Source: an uncultured Draconibacterium sp.
GTDB taxonomy: Bacteria; Bacteroidota; Bacteroidia; Bacteroidales; Prolixibacteraceae
Assembly: GCF_963676735.1 (NCBI RefSeq)
Contig: NZ_OY781464.1
Location: 3,319,001 to 3,383,000 of the forward strand
Reading direction: 5' to 3'
Length of the DNA: 64,000 bases
The notes beneath the pieces are model-generated. The model saw only the letters and a list, made by a program, of their open reading frames with translations. It did no database searches and was not told the DNA's origin. Of the stretch, positions 1 to 8,019 are shown piece after piece. The translations under genes were made by a program, and so were the position numbers. Position 1 is the stretch's first letter. Each line of letters opens with the position of its first letter.

Positions 1-102
1 CTTTTGCCGTCGGCAGAAGAATACGGCGAACACCATGTTGCCATTTATGGCCTGACAGGAGGAATGGTTGTTATGGCCTTAAGCCTGCTGTTCCTGCTCT
101 AA
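1..102 (+). CDS. C-terminal end of a probable ZIP-family metal transporter (partial)
   Basis: Frame 1 is open from the window edge to a TAA at 100-102 and encodes 33 residues. They run through a charged, His-containing stretch (EEYGEHH) into a hydrophobic tail (GGMVVMALSLLFLL) that ends the protein. This matches the last transmembrane helix of ZIP/ZupT-type divalent metal transporters, which commonly end in a similar GM-x-VMALSL segment. The assignment rests on this tail alone, since the body of the gene is outside the window. Its last 24 bases overlap the convergent glycosyltransferase gene. Another membrane protein with a similar last helix is possible. Confidence 0.5.
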   Translation, partial: LLPSAEEYGEHHVAIYGLTGGMVVMALSLLFLL

Positions 103-1266
103 AAGTAAAATCTGCTTGATAAGATCGGCCTTTGGGTAAAATTTTTCGTGCGCAAAATTCAAAAACCGCAGTATTTTAAAGGCATTAAATTTTTGAAAAA
201 ACCGCTGATGAAATGTTTCTGGTCGCGAACAGTTATTGTTAAGGTCGTTTAGTTCGGCATAAAAATTATCGACCTCAAGAAAATTTCGCATGGCTTGGCT
301 TAAGCTTTTTATAAAGGCTTCATATTCTTCGGGCTGAATTTTATACAGCTTGTTTATTTGCAAAAACAACTCCCTGATGTTTTTAAAAGCCTCAAAATTA
401 TAGGTGCTGCGTAAATCTTCCTCCCCTTTCATCCATTTTTGTAAAACGGGTCCGGTACCAAACGGCACCCGATCGGATAAGCGCGACGAGGGGTACACTT
501 TTGTTGAAGTTATTTCGCCAACCGTACCCAACTGCACCAGGTTTTGTAAAAAATAAAAATCCTCGCCTGCCTGTCTTCGGTTCATTCCGCCCCGTTTAAC
601 ATAGGCATCTGCTTTAACAGCAAAGGCCGAACCAATGGTAAACATGGCATAAGGGTAAGCGGCAAATTGCAAGGCACGCTTGTAGTAGGCCAGGTATTTC
701 TCGTACAGCTCTATCCCTCTACGGTGTTTTTCATCCAACGCTATTTTCTGATGTTCGAAGGCAAGGGTAGCCCCCACATGTTTTGGGTTTTTAATGAAGT
801 GTTTTTCAATTTCAGTCAGGTAATTTTTGGCTACCAGTGTATCGGCATCCAACGAAACCAAAATTCCACCGGTATGATTAAAAGAATTAAAACGAGCAAT
901 GGCTTCATCCATTCCCTTTTTGCGCGCCAAACCTGCTCCGGCCCATTTCTTTTTAAGCACAACCGGGCCAAGGGCATAAAACCGAATACCGGACTTTGTA
1001 TGTTCGGCAATCCATTTGTCGGCATTGGTTTTGGTGACAGTATTTAGCTGAATGGTTTCAGGTTCTGCAGTTTCTGAGTGATTAATTAATACCAGTACCT
1101 CTACCAAACAATTGGGCAGATTACATGAATAAAGCGAGTTAAGTGTTTGGTATAAATCGGGTTCGCGTAAACACGGTATAACAACAATTATTCCCGGAGC
1201 CTCATCCGGAAGATCATCAATAAGGGACCGGTGTTGATTCTTTTTCAGGTACTTATCGGCAAACAT
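79..1266 (-). CDS. Glycosyltransferase family 2 protein
   Basis: A 395-residue GT-A fold glycosyltransferase. The nucleotide-sugar binding strand VVIPCLRE is near residues 28-35, the metal-binding DAD motif (SLDADTLV) is at 140-142, and the acceptor-side GEDF motif is at 234-237, in the order usual for family 2. Such enzymes transfer a sugar from a nucleotide donor onto polysaccharide, lipid or protein acceptors at the cytoplasmic face of the membrane. No membrane segment is evident, so it is probably soluble or peripheral. The roughly 140 C-terminal residues are helical and not typed. The gene stands alone, and its 3' end overlaps the convergent ZIP-like gene by 24 bp. The acceptor cannot be told from sequence. 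Confidence 0.85.
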   Translation of the reverse strand: MFADKYLKKNQHRSLIDDLPDEAPGIIVVIPCLREPDLYQTLNSLYSCNLPNCLVEVLVLINHSETAEPETIQLNTVTKTNADKWIAEHTKSGIRFYALGPVVLKKKWAGAGLARKKGMDEAIARFNSFNHTGGILVSLDADTLVAKNYLTEIEKHFIKNPKHVGATLAFEHQKIALDEKHRRGIELYEKYLAYYKRALQFAAYPYAMFTIGSAFAVKADAYVKRGGMNRRQAGEDFYFLQNLVQLGTVGEITSTKVYPSSRLSDRVPFGTGPVLQKWMKGEEDLRSTYNFEAFKNIRELFLQINKLYKIQPEEYEAFIKSLSQAMRNFLEVDNFYAELNDLNNNCSRPETFHQRFFQKFNAFKILRFLNFAHEKFYPKADLIKQILLLEQEQQA

Positions 1267-1305
1267 AAAACAAAGCTAAGATAAAAAGCGAACTTTCAGG
1301 CCAAA

Positions 1306-1334
1306 AAAAAATCCGGGTATTACCCGGATTTCAT
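1306..1334 (-). terminator. Intrinsic terminator of the OmpH-like gene
   Basis: An inverted repeat with arms AATCCGGGTA and TACCCGGATT and almost no loop is followed, on the minus strand, by a run of nine T. It lies 18-46 bases after the stop codon at 1352. Confidence 0.85.
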
Positions 1335-1351
1335 ATCGTTGTTTTTCTTTT

Positions 1352-1951
1352 TTATTCCGTTTTCTGAGCGGCATATTCTTCGTTTAATGCCTTCAGCACA
1401 TCTGCCGTAATATTGTTGGCTTCAGGGCCAATTAATACGTTTGTACCATTTAATATATAGTCGTAACCGGCCTTTTCGTTGTAACGCTCCAGGTAATCCA
1501 TAATATTTTCCAGGATTTTGGTGTTGTTGCCCTGCTGAATTTCAGCCAGTTTAGTCGACAGTTCCTGGTCGAGTTTAACAATCTCCTGTTCTTTACCCAC
1601 CAAACGATCGCGTTCCTGTACGGCACGTTGCTCAGTTAAAAAGCCTCCACGCTGCAGTTTTTCCTGAAAAGCAGCTGCTTCTTTTTCAAACGACTGACGT
1701 TTTGTACCGTATTCAGAAGTATACGCTTCCTGCTTTTTAGTAAACTCATCATGTAAATCCTCCGACAGGTTGTAGTTTAAAATTACCGAATCGGCTTTGA
1801 TATAAGCAATTTTTAATCCTCCTGCCGAGGTTTCGGCAGCGGCTTTTATGCTAACACCTTCGCCTGCTCCCTGGCCGGTAAAATGTAAAACGTATAAAAC
1901 GATAACTGCAACAAAAAGTACTACACTTACTACTAACGATGTTCCTTTCAT
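1352..1951 (-). CDS. OmpH/Skp family periplasmic chaperone-like protein
   Basis: The 199-residue protein has a short cytoplasmic start, one hydrophobic segment at about residues 5-22 (uncleaved anchor or signal), then a region rich in Lys, Glu and Gln that should form long helices (about 60-150), and a conserved C-terminal block (YDYILNG, then ITADVLKALNEEY). This is the layout of OmpH/Skp proteins, which hold unfolded outer-membrane proteins in the periplasm. Bacteroidetes usually carry several paralogues, often beside bamA, but this copy stands alone. The ATG at 1951 is supported by the signal segment. Transcription probably starts near 2040 from a TATCTTTG -7 element. Confidence 0.85.
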   Translation of the reverse strand: MKGTSLVVSVVLFVAVIVLYVLHFTGQGAGEGVSIKAAAETSAGGLKIAYIKADSVILNYNLSEDLHDEFTKKQEAYTSEYGTKRQSFEKEAAAFQEKLQRGGFLTEQRAVQERDRLVGKEQEIVKLDQELSTKLAEIQQGNNTKILENIMDYLERYNEKAGYDYILNGTNVLIGPEANNITADVLKALNEEYAAQKTE

Positions 1952-2046
1952 CTTTCTTAATTTTTACTTCAACTGTTTTTTTGAAATGTCAGGAAAATTC
2001 TCCCAATTCTTTCATTCAACATTTAGGTTCAACTTTTAAATCCCGA

Positions 2047-2054
2047 CAAAGATA
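2047..2054 (-). promoter_or_regulatory. Bacteroidetes-type -7 element for the OmpH-like gene
   Basis: On the minus strand this reads TATCTTTG, an exact TAnnTTTG match, about 95 bases before the start codon. No clear TTG -33 element lies at the expected spacing, so the call is tentative. Confidence 0.4.
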
Positions 2055-2232
2055 CTTTTTTAGCCGAAACGCACTACTCTTATTAACACTTTTTTGATGT
2101 ATTTAATACTCAATAAGTTCTGAAAAAAAGCTGCATTAAATCATGCTTTGTCACTGATAAACATCATTGCAAAGGACTTGCTCTGCATCGTATTTTTACC
2201 AGCAACAAATTCGTATTTACCTAAAATTTGAA

Positions 2233-3144
2233 ATGTTGAATAAGTTAATTGCAAATATTATCCCCATCATGCCGAAAAAACTGGTATGGGTATTCTCGAA
2301 GCGTTATATCGCCGGAGAAACGATGGAAGAAGGTTTGCTGGCATCGAAGCTTTTAAACGAAAAAGGGATTGAAGTAACGGTTGATATTTTGGGTGAATTT
2401 ATTACAACGCTTGATGAAGCAGAAAAGAACCGTAATGAGTACCTCGAAGTTATTGAACGTTTCACTACTGAGCATGTAAAAGGAAATTTCTCGGTAAAAC
2501 CAACCATGTTTGGTTTGCTCATTGATAAAGAAGTTTGCTACTCGCATTTACGTGATGTAGTACAATTGGCAACAAAAAAAGATTCGTTTATACGCATTGA
2601 TATGGAAGACTCGCAATGTGTAGACATGGAGCTGGATATTTTCCGCCGACTCAGAAATGAGTTTCCAAAACATGTTGGATTGGTGCTGCAAGCTTATTTA
2701 CGAAGAACAGAAAGCGACCTGGTTGCATTAAACGACTTAAACAACGAGAAATTCCCAATCAGTTTCAGGCTATGTAAGGGTATTTATGTTGAACCCGAAA
2801 ACATAGCTTTTAAGAAGTACGACGAAGTAAGACAACATTTTTTGGCCGATTTGAAGTACATGTTTGATAACAAAATGTATGTAGGTATTGCCACACACGA
2901 CAAGTACCTGGTTGAAGAATCGTTAAAAATGATACGGGAAATGAATATTCCGAAAAACATGTACGAATTTCAGATGCTTTATGGTGTAACGCCTGAATTG
3001 CGACAATCGATTGTTGATGAGGGACACCTGATGCGCGTATATGTGCCATTTGGCGAAAAATGGTTCAATTATTCAACCCGAAGATTAAAAGAAAATCCGA
3101 AAATGGCTCAACATATAATTAAGGCACTTTTTATAAGGGGTTAA
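2233..3144 (+). CDS. Proline dehydrogenase (monofunctional)
   Basis: FAD-dependent oxidation of proline to pyrroline-5-carboxylate, feeding electrons to the respiratory chain; the product goes on to glutamate through a separate P5C dehydrogenase not found here. The 303-residue protein is a TIM-barrel proline oxidase. It shows the substrate-binding signature LQAYLRRTESD, RLCKGIYVEPE, and near the C-terminus the segment MRVYVPFGEKW. The open frame extends upstream to 2167, but the ATG at 2233 gives the usual family N-terminus (MLNKLIANIIPIMPKK), so it is chosen. The gene is monocistronic with a strong terminator at 3159-3189. Confidence 0.92.
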   Translation: MLNKLIANIIPIMPKKLVWVFSKRYIAGETMEEGLLASKLLNEKGIEVTVDILGEFITTLDEAEKNRNEYLEVIERFTTEHVKGNFSVKPTMFGLLIDKEVCYSHLRDVVQLATKKDSFIRIDMEDSQCVDMELDIFRRLRNEFPKHVGLVLQAYLRRTESDLVALNDLNNEKFPISFRLCKGIYVEPENIAFKKYDEVRQHFLADLKYMFDNKMYVGIATHDKYLVEESLKMIREMNIPKNMYEFQMLYGVTPELRQSIVDEGHLMRVYVPFGEKWFNYSTRRLKENPKMAQHIIKALFIRG

Positions 3145-3158
3145 TTTTAGGAGTTAAA

Positions 3159-3189
3159 CACAAAAGGATGGCTAAGCCATCCTTTTTTT
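3159..3189. terminator. Bidirectional intrinsic terminator
   Basis: An AAAAGGATGGC / GCCATCCTTTT hairpin has T runs on both strands. It ends the proline dehydrogenase transcript and also sits just beyond the stop of the convergent nitroreductase gene. Confidence 0.85.
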
Positions 3190-3195
3190 ATGCTT

Positions 3196-3768
3196 TTAAT
3201 CGGTGTAAACAAGCACCTCATCCAGTCCTCTTTTGGGCACATGGTGTACGTCTTTCTCATCGCGCCAGTATTTTATATTACCATTATTTACCGGATCGAT
3301 AACTACCTGCTCGGCAGGTTTCCCCAATGCAATGATCCATAACAATTCCTGCTTTTCGGCAAGACCCAAAAGCCGCGATACTTTTGCCTTGTTTACCGAC
3401 CCAATCATGCAACCACCAAAACCCTCTTCGGTAGCTCCCAGTAAAATACTCTGCATGGCAATACCATCGTCGCAATAATGGTTATCCGCTATTTGCCGAT
3501 CTTTTATTACCGCCACATAGGCTACCGGCCTTTCTCCTTCTACCGGGCCTTTCCAATCGGATAAATAACCTGCCCACCCCAGAAAAGGAAATATTTTAGC
3601 ACACATTTCGGGGTTTGTAATAATAGCATATTTTAATGGTTGTGCATTTCGTGCACTTGCCGAAAGATTCGCCAGCTCAATCCATTTGCCAATAGTTGCT
3701 GCTGAAATTTTTTCTGATTCATCAAAACGACGATAACTTCTATTTCGGATAATAAGTTCTTTTATCAT
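3196..3768 (-). CDS. Nitroreductase family protein
   Basis: A 190-residue flavin (FMN) oxidoreductase. The N-terminal RNRSYRRFDE motif, where Arg and Ser bind the FMN phosphate, and the segment SASARNAQPLKYAI are standard for the family. The C-terminal half carries GGCMIGSVNKAKV and a short ALGKPAE strand. Members use NAD(P)H to reduce nitro groups, quinones or flavins, and the natural substrate cannot be inferred. The protein ends with an acidic, His-containing tail. It is monocistronic, divergent from the xylose regulator, and shares its terminator with proline dehydrogenase. A TATTTTTG -7-like element at 3790-3797 on the minus strand precedes it. Confidence 0.85.
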   Translation of the reverse strand: MIKELIIRNRSYRRFDESEKISAATIGKWIELANLSASARNAQPLKYAIITNPEMCAKIFPFLGWAGYLSDWKGPVEGERPVAYVAVIKDRQIADNHYCDDGIAMQSILLGATEEGFGGCMIGSVNKAKVSRLLGLAEKQELLWIIALGKPAEQVVIDPVNNGNIKYWRDEKDVHHVPKRGLDEVLVYTD

Positions 3769-3977
3769 GATTTGTTGTTGATTTTAAATCAAAAATAAAA
3801 GAAAAAAGGATAAGAAGTGAGGCTAAAAAGAATTGCTGACCAAACTTAACCACTAGAAAAAAGTAACCTCCCCCTACCCTTTTCCTCTAAAACGGGTTTT
3901 GTACAAGCCTATTGTTTTTTTGAGCTTAATAAATGTTAAATGCTGAAAACATGTTGAAAGAACACAAAGTAATAGGA

Positions 3978-4007
3978 TTCAGCTTATGCAAAATATTATT
4001 AGTTTTG
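3978..4007 (+). promoter_or_regulatory. Promoter of the GntR-type xylose regulator
   Basis: The -7 element TAGTTTTG at 4000-4007 matches TAnnTTTG exactly. It is preceded, 19 bases upstream, by TTC at 3978-3980 as a weak -33 element (consensus TTG). Confidence 0.6.
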
Positions 4008-4034
4008 TAGAACAGAACAGAATGGGGTTCTACA
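4006..4034. promoter_or_regulatory. Candidate autoregulatory operator
   Basis: TGTAGAAC (4006-4013) and its exact reverse complement GTTCTACA (4027-4034) flank a 13-base centre. Overlapping the left arm is GAACAGAACAGA (4010-4021), which recurs at 5111-5122 in front of xylB. The site covers the expected transcription start, so a bound protein would block initiation. It is inferred to be the binding site of the adjacent GntR-type regulator. Confidence 0.6.
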
Positions 4035-4048
4035 ATTAAACTAACACC

Positions 4049-5041
4049 ATGAGCGAAATTAAATTTACCATTGAAAAGAACTCAAACGTTCTAAAATTTC
4101 AGCAACTCGTTGACGCCATCCTCGATTCGATTAGCCAAAATCAACTAAAAGAGGGAGATATGCTGCCTTCGGTAAACCAGATAATGAAGGATTGCCAGCT
4201 CTCGAGAGATACCGTGTTTAAAGCTTATGCCGAACTAAAAAAACGCGGAGTTGTTGAATCGGTGCCCAACCGCGGCTATTTTGTGACCCGTAAAATCACC
4301 AAAATTTTTCTTTTCCTCGATACGTTTAAAGCCTATAAAGAGGTGTTGTACCACTCTATTTTAAACCACTTACCCAATAACATAAGCGTCGATCTTCATT
4401 TTCATCATTACAATATCGATCTTTTTGAAAAAATTATTTCGGAAAGTGTGGGGCGGTACAGCAAATACATTGTAATGAATTTTGACCATAAACGAGTGAA
4501 AAAAGTAATCGACACTATTCCCGAGCAACAGTTGCTTATTATCGACTGGAAAATAAATGGAGAAGGCAAGTCATGCGTCTATCAGAGTTTTGGAGAAGCA
4601 CTTTATTGTTGCCTGGAAAAAAATAAAGCAGCCATAGCAAAGTATAAAAGGGTAACTTTCTTCTATCCATCGTTTACCTATCATCCCCGCGAGTCGGTGG
4701 AGCACTTCAAACGGTTCTGCCAGGATAATAAAATAAACCACAAGGTAATTTCAAGCTACGATGAATTTGACTTGCAGGAAGGAGATTTATATTTTTTGGT
4801 TAGCGACCGCACCCTGGCAAAGTTTCTCGACAGGTGTGCCGAAAAAGGTTATGAACCCGGAAAGGAAGTGGGGGTAATTTCATACAACGAAACCCCAATG
4901 AAAAAATATGTTAAGAACGGAATATCGGTCATCTCTACCGATTTTGAACTCATGGGAAAAAAAGCAGCAGAATTTATTCTTGACGATCAGACAATGAACT
5001 TTGAAGTGCCAACGTGCTTAAAACTCAGGTCATCGCTATAA
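4049..5041 (+). CDS. GntR-family transcriptional regulator with a sugar-binding-protein-like domain, probable xylose regulator
   Basis: Residues 1-80 are a GntR winged helix (LKEGDMLPSVNQIMKDCQLS, then TVFKAYAELKKRGVVESV and the wing PNRGYFV). Residues 85-330 look like a LacI-type periplasmic-binding-protein fold: two-lobed alternation of strands and helices, VGVISYNETP, and a closing ISVISTDFELMGKKAAEFIL. Such proteins bind DNA as dimers and release or change binding when a sugar or sugar derivative is bound. The gene sits directly before xylB, xylA and the symporter on the same strand, 115 bp from xylB, and a 12-bp repeat is shared by both promoters. Xylose (or xylulose) control is therefore inferred from context. 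Length (330) is normal for the type. Confidence 0.85.
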   Translation: MSEIKFTIEKNSNVLKFQQLVDAILDSISQNQLKEGDMLPSVNQIMKDCQLSRDTVFKAYAELKKRGVVESVPNRGYFVTRKITKIFLFLDTFKAYKEVLYHSILNHLPNNISVDLHFHHYNIDLFEKIISESVGRYSKYIVMNFDHKRVKKVIDTIPEQQLLIIDWKINGEGKSCVYQSFGEALYCCLEKNKAAIAKYKRVTFFYPSFTYHPRESVEHFKRFCQDNKINHKVISSYDEFDLQEGDLYFLVSDRTLAKFLDRCAEKGYEPGKEVGVISYNETPMKKYVKNGISVISTDFELMGKKAAEFILDDQTMNFEVPTCLKLRSSL

Positions 5042-5060
5042 ATATGTTTTATAACATATT
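5041..5060. promoter_or_regulatory. Perfect inverted repeat between regulator and xylB
   Basis: AATATGTT, four bases, AACATATT: an 8-bp perfect palindrome beginning at the last base of the regulator's stop codon and ending 9 bases before the -33 element of the xylB promoter. It lacks a following T run, so it is more likely a protein-binding site (a second regulator or activator) than a terminator. Confidence 0.4.
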
Positions 5061-5069
5061 CATGGCGAA

Positions 5070-5099
5070 TTGAGATGATGCAAATTGCATATATTTTTG
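5070..5099 (+). promoter_or_regulatory. Promoter of the xylBAE operon
   Basis: TTG at 5070-5072, a spacer of exactly 19 bases, then TATTTTTG at 5092-5099. This is a full match to the Bacteroidetes housekeeping promoter consensus. Transcription should begin at about 5105, leaving a 50-base leader. Confidence 0.75.
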
Positions 5100-5110
5100 C
5101 AACCATATCA

Positions 5111-5122
5111 GAACAGAACAGA
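5111..5122. promoter_or_regulatory. Candidate operator of the xylBAE operon
   Basis: GAACAGAACAGA occurs here and, identically, at 4010-4021 before the regulator gene. It lies a few bases after the predicted transcription start, a position typical of repressor sites. The internal direct repeat (GAACA-GAACA) is unusual for GntR proteins, which mostly bind palindromes. Confidence 0.6.
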
Positions 5123-5156
5123 TTAAATACAAATTTATATAAAACAGCTTAAAATC

Positions 5157-6644
5157 ATGCATTTATTAGGTCTCGATATCGGAAGCTCTTCTGTGAAAGT
5201 TTCTTTGGTAGAAGCAGACGGTGGCCAGGTGGTTGCCTCATCGTTTTTCCCCAAACAAGAAATGAAAATAACCGCACACAAAGCGGGATGGGCAGAACAG
5301 GAACCCGAATTATGGTGGGCTAACCTTAAACTGGCTCTTGCCGAGGTTTTGTCTACCGCCAATGTTGATAAAGAAAGTATTGAATCAATAGGTATTTCGT
5401 ACCAAATGCATGGGCTGGTAATGGTGGATAAAAACCTGGAAGTAATTCGTCCGTCCATTATCTGGTGCGATAGCCGTGCTGCCGCCTATGGCGACAAAGC
5501 CTTCGAAGAAATTGGAGGCCAGCGCTGCCTTACAAACCTGCTCAATTCACCGGGTAATTTTACAGCATCAAAATTAAAATGGGTAAAAGAAAACGAGCCT
5601 GAACTTTTTGATAAGGTATATAAAATTATGCTTCCGGGCGATTACATTGCCATGAAGCTGACCGGAGAAACTCAAACCACGGTAAGCGGCTTATCTGAAG
5701 GAATTATGTGGGATTTTAAAGAAAATTCCCTGGCCAAAATGTTATTCGACAATTACGGATTTCAGCCCGAAATTATTCCCAATATCGTTCCTACTTTTGC
5801 GCCTTCAGGACAGGTGAGTGCAAAAGCAGCAGCTGAACTGGGTTTATCCACCAATACAAAGGTTAGTTACCGTGCCGGCGATCAGCCGAACAATGCCCTG
5901 TCGCTAAATGTGCTAAATCCCGGTGAAATTGCCACAACAGCAGGTACCTCAGGAGTAGTGTACGGTGTAAGCAACGAAATAAAATACGATCCGCAATCGC
6001 GTGTAAACACCTTTGCCCACGTTAACCATGCGCCCGAAGACCCTCGTCTGGGTGTTTTGCTTTGTATTAACGGTACCGGCATATTAAATGCATGGATGAA
6101 ACGTATGGTGGCAGAAAACCTGTCGTACGAAGCCATGAATGACCTGGCATCGGGAGTTGCCATTGGTTCCGACGGACTTTCAATTCTTCCGTTTGGAAAC
6201 GGCGCCGAGCGGGTATTGCAAAATAACAATATTGGATCGATGTTTAACGGCATTAACTTTAACATACACGGTAAAGGCCATTTATTACGTGCTGCACAAG
6301 AAGGAATTGTTTTTTCGTTTAAATACGGAATGGATATCATGAAAAATATAGGAATTGATGCTTCGGTAATTAGGGCAGGAAAAGCCAACATGTTCCTGAG
6401 CCCGATTTTTAGAGAAACACTGGCAGGTATTACCGGTGCAACCATTGAACTGTACAATACCGATGGTTCGGTTGGTGCGGCACGTGGAGCAGGTGTTGGT
6501 TCAGGCTATTACAAATCGTTTAACGAGGCTTTTGCAAACCTGAAAAAACTGGACATTATTGAGCCAAACACTTCGAAACAAGCAGCCTACGAGGCAGCCT
6601 ATGAAAACTGGAAAACTCAGCTTGAAAAAGTAACACTTAGTTAA
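5157..6644 (+). CDS. xylB: Xylulokinase
   Basis: ATP-dependent phosphorylation of D-xylulose to xylulose 5-phosphate, the second step of xylose use, linking it to the pentose phosphate pathway. The 495-residue protein is a FGGY-family sugar kinase. It shows the N-terminal ATPase strand LDIGSSSVKVSLVE, the substrate segment GISYQMHGLVMVD, RAGDQPNNA with the probable catalytic Asp, the adenosine-site AGTSGVVYGV, and the C-terminal GSVGAARGAGVG. Length is typical. It is the first gene of the xylBAE operon, 44 bp before xylA. Confidence 0.95.
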   Translation: MHLLGLDIGSSSVKVSLVEADGGQVVASSFFPKQEMKITAHKAGWAEQEPELWWANLKLALAEVLSTANVDKESIESIGISYQMHGLVMVDKNLEVIRPSIIWCDSRAAAYGDKAFEEIGGQRCLTNLLNSPGNFTASKLKWVKENEPELFDKVYKIMLPGDYIAMKLTGETQTTVSGLSEGIMWDFKENSLAKMLFDNYGFQPEIIPNIVPTFAPSGQVSAKAAAELGLSTNTKVSYRAGDQPNNALSLNVLNPGEIATTAGTSGVVYGVSNEIKYDPQSRVNTFAHVNHAPEDPRLGVLLCINGTGILNAWMKRMVAENLSYEAMNDLASGVAIGSDGLSILPFGNGAERVLQNNNIGSMFNGINFNIHGKGHLLRAAQEGIVFSFKYGMDIMKNIGIDASVIRAGKANMFLSPIFRETLAGITGATIELYNTDGSVGAARGAGVGSGYYKSFNEAFANLKKLDIIEPNTSKQAAYEAAYENWKTQLEKVTLS

Positions 6645-6688
6645 AAAATAAAAATCAATATAAATAATAACACATAAAATAAATTAAA

Positions 6689-8014
6689 ATGGAAGTTTTA
6701 AAAGGAAACAAAGAGTATTTTAAGGGTATTGATCAGATTAAATACGAAGGCCCTGAATCAAAAAATCCGTTGGCCTTTAAATGGTACGACGAAAACAAGG
6801 TTGTTGCTGGAAAAACAATGAAAGAACATCTGCGTTTTGCAGCTGCCTACTGGCACACTTTCTGCGGAACTGGTGGTGATCCTTTTGGTCCGGGTACGCA
6901 AATTTTCCCATGGATTGGCGCAAGCGATATCATGGATGCTGCCAAAGAAAAGATGGATGCTGCTTTTGAATTTATTACTAAAATGAACATCCCTTACTAT
7001 TGTTTCCACGATACCGACCTGGTAGGCGATGGTTCGGTTTTCGACATTGAAAAAAGAATGGAACAAATTGTTGCTTTTGCTAAAGAGAAGCAAGCAGCAT
7101 CGGGTGTTAAACTGCTTTGGGGAACTGCGAATGTATTTTCTGATCCACGTTATATGAACGGAGCCTCAACCAATCCTGATTTTAATGTGGTTGCCAATGC
7201 TGCCGTACAGGTAAAAAATGCTATTGATGCTACTATTGCACTTGGCGGTACCGGTTATGTATTCTGGGGCGGACGCGAAGGTTACATGAGCCTGCATAAC
7301 ACCGATACAAAACGCGAATTGGCGCACCTGGGCGAATTCCTTCGTATGGCTCGCGATTATGGCCGTAAACAAGGATTTGAAGGTACATTCTTTATTGAGC
7401 CAAAACCAATGGAGCCAACCAAGCACCAGTACGATTTTGATGCACAAACGGTAATCGGATTCCTGAAAGAAAATGGCTTAGCCGACGATTTTAAACTAAA
7501 TATTGAAGTAAACCACGCTACATTAGCGGGCCATACTTTTGCTCACGACCTGAGAATGTCGGCAGATGCCGGAATGCTTGGATCAATTGATGCCAACAAA
7601 GGAGATTACCAAAACGGATGGGATACCGATGAATTCCCAACCAGCATTTACGAAATTACAGAGGCCATGCTTGAAATTCTTCCAACGGGAGGATTTACCC
7701 ACGGAGGTATCAATTTCGATGCAAAAACCCGCCGTAACTCAACCGACCTTGAAGACATTTTTATCGCTCACATTGGTGGTATGGATGTTTTTGCCCGTTC
7801 GTTGGTTATTGCCGATAAGATTTTGAACGACTCGCAGTACTGCGCTATGCGTGCTGCCCGTTATGCGTCGTTTGACGAAGGAAAAGGTGCTGAATTTGAA
7901 GCTGGTAAACTTACCTTGGAAGATATGTATGCCATTGCCAAAGAAGTTGGCGAGCCTGCACAAATAAGTGGAAAACAAGAGTTAATTGAGCAATTAATTA
8001 ACTGGTATATTTAA
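6689..8014 (+). CDS. xylA: Xylose isomerase (class II)
   Basis: Interconverts D-xylose and D-xylulose in the cytoplasm using two divalent metal ions. The 441-residue length and the N-terminal extension place it in class II. The catalytic His-Asp pair lies in CFHDTDLVGDG. Metal and substrate ligands are visible in FIEPKPMEPTKHQYDFD, EVNHATLAGHTFAHDL and GSIDANKGDYQNGWDTDEFP. All expected motifs are present, so the enzyme should be active. It lies between xylB and the symporter, with only five bases between its stop codon and the symporter start, which indicates co-transcription. Confidence 0.97.
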   Translation: MEVLKGNKEYFKGIDQIKYEGPESKNPLAFKWYDENKVVAGKTMKEHLRFAAAYWHTFCGTGGDPFGPGTQIFPWIGASDIMDAAKEKMDAAFEFITKMNIPYYCFHDTDLVGDGSVFDIEKRMEQIVAFAKEKQAASGVKLLWGTANVFSDPRYMNGASTNPDFNVVANAAVQVKNAIDATIALGGTGYVFWGGREGYMSLHNTDTKRELAHLGEFLRMARDYGRKQGFEGTFFIEPKPMEPTKHQYDFDAQTVIGFLKENGLADDFKLNIEVNHATLAGHTFAHDLRMSADAGMLGSIDANKGDYQNGWDTDEFPTSIYEITEAMLEILPTGGFTHGGINFDAKTRRNSTDLEDIFIAHIGGMDVFARSLVIADKILNDSQYCAMRAARYASFDEGKGAEFEAGKLTLEDMYAIAKEVGEPAQISGKQELIEQLINWYI

Positions 8015-8019
8015 TAGCT

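Noticed and set aside
5882..6457. 191-residue open frame on the minus strand inside xylB
   Set aside because: It is fully antisense to a clearly coding kinase gene, has no recognisable motif and reflects codon bias of the real frame.
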